DNA from: Chara braunii
Lineage: Eukaryota; Streptophyta; Charophyceae; Charales; Characeae
Direction: 5' to 3'
DNA length: 36,622 nt
Assembly: GCA_003427395.1 (NCBI GenBank)
Contig: BFEA01000706.1
Coordinates: forward strand, 508,554 to 545,175
Positions 1 through 11,330 of the stretch are shown piece by piece; within the stretch, counting starts at the first letter, position 1, and each line of letters opens with the position of its first letter. The notes beneath the pieces were generated by a model. That model was not told the DNA's origin, did no database searches, and was given only the letters and a program-made list of their open reading frames with translations. The translations under genes were made by a program, and so were the position numbers.

Positions 1-150
1 CTAGCCTAGACTACGATGCCGAATGATGACGACAACAACTTTCCAGAAGTACGAGCATACTGCGACCAATGTCGCACGCTTCCACCACCAGGTATATCTC
101 TCACCTCACTCACAACCTCGTTCCCCAACACACAGATGCCACATGCAGCC
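1..150 (-). repeat. Fragment of dispersed LTR-like repeat
   Basis: This segment matches 32760-32905 in inverted orientation. Both carry the same core (on this strand CTCACAACCTCGTTCCCCAA, then CACAGATGCCACAT), with many differences elsewhere. The copy near 32.8 kb lies inside what I take to be the 3' LTR of a plus-strand Ty3/gypsy element, so this is probably a minus-strand piece of the same LTR family, cut off by the window edge. A codon-like stretch ending in CACCAG/GTAT looks like an exon end, but the part that would be intron is the better conserved part, so I do not call a gene. Confidence 0.5.
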
Positions 151-160
151 AGACCCACCA

Positions 161-206
161 TGATAATAATAATAATAATAATACAATAATAATAACAATA
201 AAAAAA
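161..206. repeat. AAT-type microsatellite
   Basis: ATA/AAT triplets run for about 46 bp, with a few interruptions and a short A run at the end. This is ordinary simple-sequence DNA at the edge of the preceding repeat fragment. Confidence 0.85.
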
Positions 207-2131
207 TGGAAGAAAAAAAATGAGGTCCGATAAGGTAGCACGAATTATAGGCAGGAGGAACCCCAATAGAATAACTGTATATATGGGGTATGTTAGGTAT
301 GCCTCACATCATGTTATTGGAATGTCCCAAGTAGATGGAGCACGAAGTGACCCTGACGATATCGTTACGGAATAAGGATCTGTTCTATTAGGCCTGTTGA
401 CTGAGAGAGGAAGGTATGGGACCTACGTCGTGTCCAGGCCTGAATGGTTGTATAGGTGTGAGGGGTAGGAGAGGTTCGGGAAGAAACCTCAGCATGGGGG
501 AGATAGGCCATCTAGCCTAGGGAGGAAGTTGCAAGACTGGTGTATGGGTGACTCCTAGCCTTACTTTTCTTTGGATATCCGGATATGTCCTGGATTACTT
601 GGGTCCTTCGGATTGAGAAGTATGGCTATGTCGTGATCAAACTGTTTTAGCTACATCTTTGGTCAGGGAGACTGCATTTGTTCTTGTGTGATACCGGTGA
701 CGATTTGAGTTGAGATTGTTCAACTCCGAGTGTATATACGTAATTTGAGACATTTGGCTCGTGTTTGAGTTGGGGTGTTGTACCCCTGTGTATATATTCA
801 GTCGAGACCTTATCCAAGACTGTCTTTTGTATATGACGATCACAATCACTCTCACATGTGTGGACTTTATCCTAATGAATGGTGATTTTGTGTGGATTTG
901 TGAAAATGAATGGATGTGAACTGTCTACTCTCCGGTATACTCGCGCGATCTGCCCACGGGCGGGTGATAAGGCCGAGTATAAGGAGAGGGAGTGCAGTCT
1001 GTTATTGTGAAAGCGTGAAGATCCTAAGGGATTTTTTGCGAGTCTTTGAGACCTGAATACTTACCATGCCGAATGTTCTGTGGTTAAGTCGCACAAAGGG
1101 TCCATAGGGAGACCCCTCAGTTGAGTTGGTTCGTGGTTGAGTTGTGAAGAAGACTCATAAGTAGGCCTCTTAGTTTGAGTTGTTCTATGGCTGAGTTGTT
1201 CTATGGTTGAGACCCCTTCAGATTAGGGAAGGTGGTACTGTTTATTTATCGGAAGACTCATCCCCAAAAGGGGAGGTGTTTTAAAAGGGGTCGTGTGATA
1301 GCTAATCCTAGGAAGAGAGGGATGACTGAGAGACCTATTGGGAGAGACCTCCTTCATATGAAAGATAGTGAATGGATTTAAGGGCATGGTAAGCAGTCTT
1401 TGAGTTGATAATGTCTGACAAAAAGGGACCACGTTTGCTTGAGATGTTTGATAAATGCAAAAGAGTGCAGGGCGAGAGACGTCTTAGGATGGGTGGTTGC
1501 TGGCTCTGATCAAGTCCGGGGTCACGGCCTTGTGGACCTCGCGAATTTTGTTTGTGATTGTGCGAAGGATGCCATGCCTTTCGTGAGAGAGTTGGTAAAT
1601 GCCTTCTGACCCCTGCGTAATCCCGAAGTGGGCCCGTGATTGGTTTTGCGACGCTCCGTCTAACCACTTGTGCTAGTTCTGGGACATAGTAGGGGAATAC
1701 CAAGCTAAGCGGTAAAGATTAGCACCTCTAGGGCGTAAGCCCAGTGGATGGCTGCTAGCCGGCGCAACCTGGTTGCGGGACTGCGGAGTAAGAGTTTAAG
1801 GGGAGTTGCCCGCCCCAGGGAAATTACTCCGTGGGGGAGTAAAGGTTGATAATTTTTTAGAAATCCTGATTGAATGGTTATCAGGAGAAAACCTATCATT
1901 GCGTAACCAACGAGGGTACTGCCGCTAAAACAACAATGCGGTGGGCCGTAGACCTGGTCCGATCAGCCAGGCTATGGTGGGCGAAGATGGAGACCTAGCG
2001 TTTCTGTACTAGACTGCAGAAAGAGCTGAGTGGATATTAAATATACAAATATACATATGTGTATTTGATTGCGAGAGATTTTTTCGAGAAGGAAGGCGAG
2101 AGTGTCTTCCAAGGTCTCGTTCAGAGTCCGC
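207..2131. other. Non-coding stretch, no gene recognised
   Basis: I find no convincing coding region here. Open frames are short and resemble no family I know. Visible structure is limited to direct repetition of TTGAGTTG/TATGG words at about 1117-1213. Around 826-880 a stretch (ATGACGATCAC, then TCTCACATGTG) weakly resembles the end of the dispersed repeat near 36.47 kb in the same direction. It is probably old transposon debris. Confidence 0.4.
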
Positions 2132-2648
2132 GTCCCTAGTTTTGGCCAGGACTAGGGACACCCAACGAGAAGCCGAAAGTTGTCTAGGACCGGGGAGAGG
2201 ATGATTGGAAGGTCTTTGGAACTTATGCTGTCAGCGTTCTAATGCCGGGGCGGTGAGAGCCCGGGTTAGAAACCTGGCAGCGTATAGTTGTGGAGGCATG
2301 GTTTGATGGAGGCCTCTACCCTGTGTTTGTCGGCTAATCGGATTGGTTCCTCTTTCGTCAGCATCTTGGGTCATCTGATAGTTTTTCGATTTTGCGAAGC
2401 GACGGGGACGTCGCTTAATATGGTCCGGTAAGCTGTCGCCGCGAATACCCTTACAAGGGTATCCGCCCTGGTTTATGCAGGTAACTTGGGTGAGAATGTG
2501 CTATGGAGGATCGTCCCCCATATGCTGATGATTTAGCTTAGGCTTTGACCTGTCTTGTGTTACAGACCCTCTTGGTCGATTGATTCAGGACTTGGACTAG
2601 ATTCAGCTTGATCCTACAAGGATCATCTTCTGTTATCACTGATAACAG
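2132..2648. other. Series of perfect small-loop hairpins
   Basis: Five perfect inverted repeats lie within 520 bp. GTCCCTAGT pairs with ACTAGGGAC (2132-2159, loop 10). AAGCGACG pairs with CGTCGCTT (2397-2416, loop GGGA). ATACCCTT pairs with AAGGGTAT (2445-2462, loop 2), with GCG/CGC pairing just outside. TGATCCT pairs with AGGATCA (2609-2625, loop 3). CTGTTATC pairs with GATAACAG (2630-2648, loop 3). No protein-coding signal overlaps them. They could belong to a structured non-coding RNA or a hairpin-rich transposable element; the sequence alone does not decide. Confidence 0.5.
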
Positions 2649-2894
2649 GTCGGTTGCCGATTCGTCGGTTTACGATTCAACTCCAATTCACTCCTGCCAC
2701 TCAACCTAATGGCTTTAGCCTTGTAATTGAACTGTTTTGTTATGTTTTCACCCGGACTTTATTGAATGGTCATCCAACAAAAGTACTGAGTATTTATTTA
2801 AGAGTTGCACGAGTGAGGCTTGTATGGCTAAAGCGAGGGGTATGAGTGCAAGGGATGGTTGAAGTTGACCCCGTGTAGTGCGTTGACTTCTTGT

Positions 2895-4115
2895 GGAATC
2901 TTTGATGTGATTGCAGATATGGTTGTGGTTCGGCTTTTGGATGTGACTGCCTGCGATTACGTGCATATATGGTTGAGAGGAGTCCCACTGTGACTGTGAG
3001 AAATGATCGTCCTATATAAATAAGCCTTGTATACATACACTTATATGTGCCTTGGGTATGCGCGCGGCTTACTGAGGTCGTGCGCCAGGGTTAGCCAGAT
3101 TATGGCTTGAGAGAAAAAAAGAGATCCTTTTTTATCCTTTGCTTCTTAAAGATTTTTATGGTCGGACGTTGGTCCTGGGCCGGAATTCAAGGTCCTTGTT
3201 CAGGACATTCCAAGCCCTAGACTCTACAGGGAAGGAATCTGCCCCGTGCAGAGCCTATTTGCCTTGCCTGCCGAGATGCTCAGACCAAAGGTCGGAGGTC
3301 TCGCGGCGGCTGCACGACTATTCCTTCAGCCGTGCAATGTCGTGAAGNATTAGACCCTCACGACACTTCGAGTCTGACGCTTGAGTGTCATAAGCGGTAC
3401 TCGAATCCACGAGGGACCGCCTGATTATTGGCACTACATAGCACGCCATCATTGCGACTGCTTGTGCACATTTGCATTGCGAGTCGATACGAGTAGGTCC
3501 TGCGTCCGCGCAGTTTTATACTAAGCCTCGCGCGCGACGCCCATTTGACTTTCGCATCGAAAAGTTATGGGTTGGCTACTGAGTGGCTAGGAGCGTTGTC
3601 GCGTTGTTTGTGTTGTGTCGTGTTGTATGTGTGTGCGTGCGTGTTTTATTTTTTTGTTCGTAAAGTGGTGTGCGTGTGGTGTGCGGGATGCATCATAGTC
3701 GACCGACGACGGGCCGCGCTTGGGACCTCAGCCCCCCAAGATATCGGTTCACGTGGGGGTCCGATAGGCGTATTACTGCGCGTACCCCCTATGCTACAGC
3801 GAACGAGGAACGTCATCGGCTGGTCCACCTCTGCGATTGCAACTGATTAGCTTTCGTACTGTGGGCTGGTAGCTCGGCGGGGATACACCCATCAAAGGGA
3901 GGTGACAACTCCCGTAAGGTGGAGGTAAGTTGTGCCTCGCGTAGGCCCTATCCTGTCGTAGGGGCTCGCGAGAGGTATGGCTGGCGCACTCGGCCAGAGC
4001 GGCCTAAGGAAGCTCCATTTGTGTGTCTGGGACGAGGTTGGTCTAACTCCTGCGTGACGTGGCCAAGAGGGTCCCGCGCTGCCACGTGCGGTGCCGGACC
4101 GATGCGCCCCATAGC
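2895..4115 (+). repeat. LTR-like dispersed repeat, copy A
   Basis: The segment matches 36606-35213 on the minus strand along nearly its whole length, and the last about 430 bp also match 8975-8550 on the minus strand. Shared landmarks are TTTGATGTGATTGCAG at the start, a TATA-like CCTATATAAATA near 3011, CGCCATCATTGCGACTGCTT near 3446, a GT-rich tract near 3610-3690, and the block around GGCTCGCG and CTGGCGCACT near 3963-3990. The TATA-like site followed by a GC-rich tail suits an LTR (U3 to U5). No protein is encoded. One ambiguous base sits at 3348. The family is not one I can name. Confidence 0.6.
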
Positions 4116-5127
4116 GACCCCCGATGTGTCAGCCACGCAAACAAGCCTTCAAATGAGAAGATGAGTTTGGGCCGACGCCCAGTCATTGGTTCCAACAATG
4201 GCTCAGTGTAATCAAGTATGATTGGATCATCAAGACTAGGGAGCTCGTGTAGGCAGGAGTGACGACCACACCTTTGGATTTTTACAGACTTACAGTGAGA
4301 TGGAATTGCAAGAAATTGCAAAAAGAAAGAGAGAAATTATGGCCTCTGGCCTGGGGGTTAAACGACCAGCAGGAAGACAGGTGGGCAAGAGATCGAGCGA
4401 GTTGAGGCATATGACAGCAATAAGGATTAGATATTATCAGCATTGAACAAAAATTGTGATTTCGTTTTGCAAATATGGGATGACAGAGTTTGTATAGTAC
4501 GAGTAAGTTTGTGAGGAACAAGGGATGAAATGACTAGCTAAGACTGTGCCACGATGAGTTAGAAGATAGCATTTTGAGGCTACTTTCTGAATGAGCTACC
4601 TCCGAAAGAGTGTATGCACGACAATGACATGGGGCATGGGATGAGACTGGTTGAGAAGGGTGTATTCTGAACGTTGCATGAAACGAGGATTGTGCTTTTG
4701 AGAAGAAACTGTGAGTGCAAATGGGCGAGCAAAGTGAGGCATGGAATGATTAGTCGAGTACAAGAGAGGTTAGGGAGCCTATGGGTTAAGGGGAGTGAAG
4801 AACACTCCTTCCCTAGGAGCCTAATCCAACTGAGTCATAAATGAATCTGAAAATAGCCAAGAGCTGAGAGACCAGAAATAGTGAAAATAGAGGGGGTGCG
4901 CCTGTCTTTTGTTATGGTTGAACGGTCGGGTGGGCTAGTGCTGCTTGGGGTTGCGAGCCTCAACTCGAGCACTAGACGCTAAGTTGGATGTTTGCTTAGA
5001 CAGTAAATGATATTGAGAAATGGACAAAGGAAACCGCACGCATAAAATTGCAAGAGATGACCACCTTCTAACCCCCGAGACAAAAATGGGATCCGTGTTC
5101 TGGAGGCCCACCCCCTTGGACGCTAAC
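4116..5127. other. Non-coding stretch, no gene recognised
   Basis: This region is moderately A/G-rich on the plus strand and has no open frame resembling a known protein. The segment near 4296-4325 repeats ATTGCAAGAAATTGCAAAAA words. I see nothing else that can be named. Confidence 0.4.
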
Positions 5128-5367
5128 ATTGAGAATGGAAAGGAATGACCCTAACCTGGCTGTTCGACTTGAGAATGGAAAGGAATGTCCATAACCAGGC
5201 TGTTTGACTTAAGAATGGAAAGAAATAACCCTAACCAGGCTGTTCGACTTGAGAATGGAAAGGAATAGTTATAACCAGGCTATTCGACTCGAGGATGGAA
5301 AGGAATGACCCTAACCAGGCTGTTCGATTTGAGAATGGAAAAGAATGATCCTAACCAGGTTGTTCGG
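5128..5367. repeat. 40-bp tandem repeat, six copies
   Basis: Six head-to-tail units start at 5128, 5168, 5208, 5248, 5288 and 5328. The core reads GAGAATGGAAAGGAATGACC followed by CTAACCAGGCTGTTCGACTT. Units differ by a few substitutions each and the period is exactly 40. The last unit runs straight into a perfect hairpin at 5368. Forty is not a multiple of three and the units contain stops, so this is a minisatellite and not a coding repeat. Confidence 0.93.
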
Positions 5368-5870
5368 AAATGACCCCTGACAAGGGTCATTTGTTTTGAA
5401 ATAGGCACTGGGGTCCCCTGCATGACTGATTGAGAAAGGTTGATTTAGAATGAGCTGGAATGAGCAATGTGAAATGGAAAAGGCCGATAGATCGTTCATT
5501 GAAATAGCTATGAGGATGGATGAAAGAGAATGATACCTTGAAAAGAGAAGGGCAGGATAAAGAAGATCGATCCTTAAGTCGTGAAAGGCATAGACCGTTG
5601 GGGCGGTCATAAGGGATAGATATTCGGAAATTCGAAAGTTGAGGATTGAAGGTGGGCCGACGGGTCGGATTTGAAAGATGGTTATTGAAAAAGTGACCGT
5701 CAGAGCGGTCACAAGGCGTGGCCTTGTTGATGAGAGCTTGTCGGACCAGCTAGGAGAATCAGCCGTGACAAAGAACTGGAAACAGTTTGAGATTGGGTGT
5801 TTGAGAATTGGATATTGCATTGCATAGTCAGGGGACCCTAGACAATTTGATGAAAGGTCGTCGGACCGAC
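5368..5870. other. Hairpins with GACC/GGTC stems
   Basis: Inverted repeats sharing a GACC(C/G) theme recur here. AAATGACCC pairs with GGGTCATTT (5368-5392). GACCG pairs with CGGTC (5593-5608). GTGACCG pairs with CGGTCAC (5693-5712). A short GTCG/CGAC pair lies near 5847-5862. They follow the 40-bp array directly. No coding function is apparent. Confidence 0.45.
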
Positions 5871-6327
5871 CATGGAAATAGCAAGAGATTTAATTTTCCT
5901 TTCTCTCTAGTCTCATGTCTCAACATGAGGGGGATAACGGTGCATGCACCTCGACCCCATGACCTCTACCCGTCAAGGGAAAAGTCTCAGCGCGACCTGT
6001 TCCTCATAAGGAAGGATAAGGGTTGAAGGACCAAGGCATTTTTCTTGCTCGCCGTCCAGAACTACCTCCGACAACGAGCTCTAGTCGGAGAGTTCACACT
6101 GCGCCATGTGTTGAGAACCTAAACGTTAAGGGCGTGGAGCCAAACGGGCGAGAGATCCATTTTTTTTCTAAGTCTCATTTTCTCTCCCCAACCACACGCC
6201 ATACCGTAGAGGGGCGGCGTGGCGAGGCTCGATTTTCTTTTACCGTTCGTTCCCTAACAATGTAACAAGTGAGGGAGGAAGGGTTAGTCATATGCCAAGT
6301 GCGGGGAAGGGAGAGAGAGGGCAAAAT
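5871..6327. other. Non-coding stretch, no gene recognised
   Basis: Only short open frames occur here, with no recognisable domain. I see no repeat structure. Confidence 0.4.
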
Positions 6328-6357
6328 GGAGAGAGGGAGAGAGAGAGAGAGAGAGAG

Positions 6358-6400
<43 letters not shown>

Positions 6401-6430
6401 AAAGAGAAAAAAAAGAGAGAGAAAAGAAAC
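6328..6430. repeat. GA microsatellite followed by long A run
   Basis: A GA-repeat tract (6328-6357) runs into an uninterrupted A tract of about 41 bases (6358-6398) and then A/G-rich sequence. A long A tract could be the tail of a retroposed sequence on the plus strand, but I see no recognisable SINE or LINE body upstream. Confidence 0.85.
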
Positions 6431-6460
6431 TTCTACTCCTAATCAAAATCATCACACCGT

Positions 6461-6635
6461 AGTAGCAGCCACATGCCAGTCACCCATCCCATAGTGGTAG
6501 CAGCCAAATACCGGTCACATTCCCATACTAGTAGCAAGCAAACGCCGATCACCCATCCCATAGTGGTAGCAGCCAAATGTCGGTCACCCATCGCATAGTG
6601 GTAGCAACCAAATGTCGGTCACCCATCCCATAGTG
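6461..6635. repeat. 35-bp tandem repeat, five copies
   Basis: About five units of 35 bp share TAGTGGTAGCAGCCAAATGT followed by CGGTCACCCATCCCA. The array ends just before the 92-bp satellite begins, so two satellites with different periods are nearly adjacent. Confidence 0.9.
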
Positions 6636-6639
6636 AAAG

Positions 6640-8549
6640 AGCTACCGAGTGTTCAAATGGAACACTATCACACATTGAACTCGACAAGGTGAAGGTTGAA
6701 CTAACAAAGGCACATGCACATGCGTGAAAGGGCAACCAAGTGTTGAAACGGAACACTACGATACACATGAACTTAACAATGTAAAGGTTGACCTAGCGAA
6801 AAGCAGATGCACATGGAGAGAAGAGCAACTAAGTATGGACCAGAATACTACAACACACATGGACTTGACAATTTGAAGATTGAACTAGTGAAAAGCACAT
6901 GCACATGAAGGAAAGAGCAACTAAGCATGAACCGGAACACTACAAAACTCACGAACTTGACAATGTAAAGATTGAACTAGTGAAAGCACATGCACATGGA
7001 GAAAAGAGCAACTAAGTATGAACCGGAACACTACAACACTCACAAACTTGACAATGTGAACATTGAACTAGTGAAAAGCACATGCATGCGGAGGAAAGAA
7101 CAACTAAGTATGAACAGGAACACTACAACACACATGAATTTGACAATGTGAAGATTGAACTAGTGAAAACCCATATGCACATGGAGAAAAAAGCAACTAA
7201 GTATGAACCGGAACACTACAACACTCATGAACTTGACAATATGAAGATTGAACTAGTGAAGAGCACATGCACATGGAGGAAAGATCAACTACGTATGAAC
7301 CGGAATACAACAACACTCACGAACTTCACAATGTGAAGATTGAACTAGTGAAGAGCACATGCACATGGAGGAAAGAGCAACTAAGTATGAACCGATACAA
7401 TACAACACTCACGAACTTAACANAGAGCAACTAAGTATGAACCGATACAATACAACACTCACGAACTTAACAATGTGAAGATTGAACTAGTGAAGAGCAC
7501 ATGCACATGGAGGAAAGATCAACTAAGTATGAACCAGAACATAACAACACTCACGAACTTGACAATGTGAAGCTTGAACTAGTGAAAAGCACATGCACAT
7601 GGAGGAAAGAACAACTAAGTATGAACCGAAACACTACAGCACTCACGAACTTGACAATGTGAAGATTGTACTAGTGAAAAGCGCATGCACATGGAAAAAA
7701 TAGCAACTAAATATGAACTGGAACACTACAACACCCACGAACTTGACAATGTGAAGACTTAACTAGTGAAAAGTACATGCGCATGAAGGAAAGATCAACA
7801 AGGTATGAACCGGAACACCATAACACTCACGAACTTGACAATGTGAAAATTGAACTAGTGAAAGACACATGCACAGGGAAGAAAGATCAACTAAGTATGA
7901 ACTGGAACACTAGAACGCACATGAACTTCACAATGTGAAGATTGAACTAGTGAAGAGCGTATGCACGCGGAGAAAAGATCAACTAAGTATAAACCGGAAC
8001 ACTACAACGCATATGAACTTGACAATGTGAAGATTGAACTAGTGAAAAGCACATGCACATGCAGAAAAGAGCAACTTAGTATGAACCGGAACACTACAAC
8101 ACTCACGAACTTGACAATGTGAAGATTGAACTAGTGAAAAGAACATGTATACGGAGGAAAGAGCAACTAAGTATGAACCGGAACACTACAACACACATGA
8201 ATTTGACAATGTGAAGATTAAATTAGTGAAAAGCACATGCACATGGAGAAAAAAGCAAATAAGTGTAAACCGGAACACTACAACACTCACGCACTTGACA
8301 ATGTGAAGATTGAACTAGTGAAGAGCACATGCACATGGAGGAAAGATAGACTAAGTCGGAACCGAAACAGAACAACACTCACAAACTTGACAATGTGACG
8401 ATTGAACTAGTAAAAAACATATGCACATGGAGGAAAGAACGACTAAGTATGAACTGACACACTACAACACTCACGAACGTGACAATGCGAAGATCGAATT
8501 AGTTAAGAGCACATGCACATAGAGGAAAGATCAACTACGTAAGAACCGG
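6640..8549 (+). repeat. 92-bp satellite, left part
   Basis: About 20 units of about 92 bp contain GCACATGCACATGGAG, then GAGCAACTAAGTATGAACCG, then ACTCACGAACTTGACAATGT and GAAGATTGAACTAGTGAAAA. The first units (6640-6830) are the most diverged. Ninety-two is not a multiple of three, so frames shift at each unit and the open frames inside are incidental. At 7424 a single N is flanked by an identical stretch of about 50 bp on both sides, which looks like an unmerged contig overlap. The array stops at CCGG (8546-8549), where an insertion begins, and resumes at 13812. Confidence 0.95.
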
Positions 8550-8975
8550 TGTCGAGCTCATCGGCCCCAGTGCTAGCGAGTGCCCTCCCGACCGCGTCAC
8601 GCTGGAGAAACTTAGCTTTTTAGTTTTTAGAGACAACTCGGGGACGACACGGTAACGCGCGTCGACCCTTCGCCGCTCCGGCCAAGTGCGCCAGCTGTAC
8701 GTCCCACGGTCCCCTATGAGAGGATAGGTTCCCGCAGGGCACAACTTACCTTCCCTAAGGGGCTGTCACCACCCTTAGGGGTGTATCCCCGCCGAGCTAC
8801 TAACCCACATGCGACGTCTTTTATAATGCAATTGCAGAGGTAGGCCGACCGAGGGTGTTCGCTGTAGCATAGGTACGCATGGTTAAACGCCAAAGTGGAC
8901 CCGAACGTCGTCCGTCCCTGGGGCGCTGATCTCCCAGGTATAAGACCGACGTCGATCGACTAGGACGTGATATTC
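8550..8975 (-). repeat. LTR-like dispersed repeat, copy B (partial)
   Basis: Read on the minus strand, this matches the end portions of copy A (2895-4115) and copy C (35213-36606). It includes the blocks around TAGCTCGGCGGGGATACACC, GGCGCACTTGGCCGGAGCGG and the terminal CGATGAGCTCGACA. It forms the left end of the 5.26-kb insertion. Only the last about 430 bp of the family are present. Confidence 0.7.
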
Positions 8976-10852
8976 CAAGCGTGAAGAAAACTTCTAGCGA
9001 TCTTAGTCCCTTCTTTCAAAGTCAGTTAAAAGTTAATCAGACAAAACTCTTCCAAAACAAAATTCACGTCAACGTAAGTTGACTTATTTTCTAAAATCGA
9101 TAGAATCATGCATACTACTCTTTCAGATCAAATCGACAAAAGTTGACTTGACTTCAAAGAGCACTCATTAATAAAAGAACAAAGCATGACCAATGCGCAA
9201 GGCGAAGCTCAAATGACGTTTGACCAAAGTATCTCTACTTTGCCTGCTAGACGACTGGACTGTCACGACTTTTTTTTTTTTTTTTTTGTCTGATGAGATG
9301 CGTTGCCTAGTTCTTTCATTCCGCCCCATACTGACTGCTAGAAAAGAAATATAGATAAATCTCATTTCTCAAGTAGAGCTAGGATGCCATTGCTTTAGTG
9401 ATGACTTCGCTTCCTTTCGAACTTTGGTGTGAATGCCATCTGCAAGTAATCCGGCTACCACTATGCAAGTCAGCGACCGACTTGAACATCCGAACACTAG
9501 ATGCCCCATTAGGGTCGAGGATCCGCTTTCAAATTTTGTTGGTGTCTTTGTCCTCCTGGCCCTTATTGACCTTACCAAAAAGCTAGTTATCTAAGCCTTG
9601 CTTGCCATATCAGCCCTATTCGTCCTCGCTTCTTGTGACGAGGCCAACCACAACAAGAGTGCCTAGACGCGCTCTATTCCAACTAGTAACCATGAACCGA
9701 GCTTCTTCTGGCTCAATTCTCCATACACAAGTGGCCCCTAAGACGACCACTAAGAGGTATGTTATGCAAGTTCCCCTTATCATGAGGCGTTAAGAACTTA
9801 CGGCTCTTCCGTGAGTAGGCGCATGTCCTTTCACTAGGAGGTGGTCAAGGATACCCCTCGTCCTCCCCCGAGCAAACCTCGGATCTCAGAAGTCGGGCTG
9901 ACTCCATCACAACAGCGTGGTATCCTCCCGCATAAGCGGTCCATTCCGAGTCGATAGCAGGGCCGACCCCTAAGGCAAAGAACCCCCGCCTCAGATGCCT
10001 CCTAGGAAAGGGAAAAACGTCTACCACAGCAGGCAAAATGATCCCTCGCCGACTAACGTCAAGGATAACTTAGACGAGAAAGGAGATCACAAGAGAAAAA
10101 ATCATTCAGACAGACGGGGAAGATAGAGAGGGTCATTCGAGAAATAATGGGTAACCTAAGGAAAAAAAAGTCTATGTCCAATTTACTTCTCCTTCTTTGT
10201 GTGATTGCTTCGTTTTCTCGTCATCTACTGACTTCCCACCCCTTCAACAAACATACAAGTGAGCAACAGAAAACAAATATCGTTCCTTCATTCCCGTTGA
10301 CATGATTAGATCCTTTTTTTTCCAGGCATCCTTCTACCTACATGCACATCAGATCAAACAACAATTTCAAAAGAAGACAATGCAATCCCAAACTCACGTC
10401 AGACTTCCATTCGCACACGTAAACACACATCTCCTCTACCTTTTCAATGAACGTTCAAAGAACAGGGTCAAGCAAGTGCGGGTTGACATAGGTGTGAAGG
10501 GTCTGAGTCAAACTGACTGACTGACCTTGAGTGCAGTTGAAGAAACGGCCCACTGAAGAAGACCCGGTGAAATCACACTCTTGAGAAGACAATCGTCATA
10601 ACAAGTCGCCCGCAAAGCGATCCACACCACTCCCTAGAGCGCTTGCTTGCCGCGACACCCTCTCAACACACATAATCACCTCCCAGTAATCTGACGGCGT
10701 CTCAGCGTCGCCATCACACCCCCCAATTTCACTGCGCCACTACGGCGTCGCACTCACACCACTTTCAAGCGCACCACCACTTTGCGGTACCTTCCCTGTG
10801 TCAATATCCAGTCGCCGCCTTATATAGTCAGTGCAAGAATATTGTCGCCTCC
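8976..10852. other. Non-coding interior of insertion, no gene recognised
   Basis: This stretch contains AGTTGACTT words near 9060-9150, a T run at 9271-9287, and short open frames without recognisable domains. A minus-strand frame around 9369-9578 looks slightly protein-like but has stops in every reading I tried. Confidence 0.4.
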
Positions 10853-11330
10853 GCCGTGAAAAACCGGCAGCACTTCTGCACCACTGACACTAAACCTAGT
10901 GTCGTTGCCGCAAAAAATTGTCAACGCTTCCGCACTACCGCCGTCAAACCCGCGCTGTCGCCGCAAAAAATCGGCAGCGCTTCCGCGTCACTACCTAGAA
11001 CGCACTGCCGCTGCCGCAAAAAAAAACGGCAGCGCTTCCACGTCACCGTCAAAAGCGTCGCCGCTGCCGTGCAAACAGGTTGAGTCTCCCCCGCACCGCT
11101 TGCCGAAGACTTCCCGTCGCCGTGTAAAACGGGCAGAGTTTCCCCAGCACCACTTGCTGAAAAATCTGCCGCCACCGTGCAAAACGGCCAGAGTTTCCTT
11201 TGCACCGCTTGCTGAAAAATCTGCCCCCGCCGTGCAAAACGGGCAGAGTTTCCCCTGCACCGCTTGCTGAAAAATTTGCCGCCACCGTGCAAAACGGCCA
11301 GAGTTTCCCCTGCATCGCTTGCTGAATATC
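10853..11330. repeat. GC-rich minisatellite of about 54 bp
   Basis: About nine units of 53-55 bp run head to tail. The right-hand units share CCGTGCAAAACGGGCAGAGT followed by TTCCCCTGCACCGCTTGCTG and AAAAATCTGCC. The left-hand units are older variants (GCCGCAAAAAATCGGCAGCG and similar). Because the period is close to a multiple of three, several frames stay open on both strands through the array. These frames are by-products of the repeat and not genes. Confidence 0.9.

Noticed and set aside
3865-3885. tRNA-derived SINE promoter (TAGCTCGGCGGGG resembles an A box)
   Set aside because: No B-box GGTTCGA-type sequence follows at the needed distance in any of the three copies, and there is no cloverleaf.
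7082-7336. Small protein with repeated KYEPEHYNTHELDN motif
   Set aside because: The 92-bp unit shifts frame every repeat, so the motif is read for at most two units and then lost. It is a satellite.
6461-8549. CRISPR-like array
   Set aside because: The repeats are contiguous tandem units without unique spacers, in a eukaryotic transposon context.
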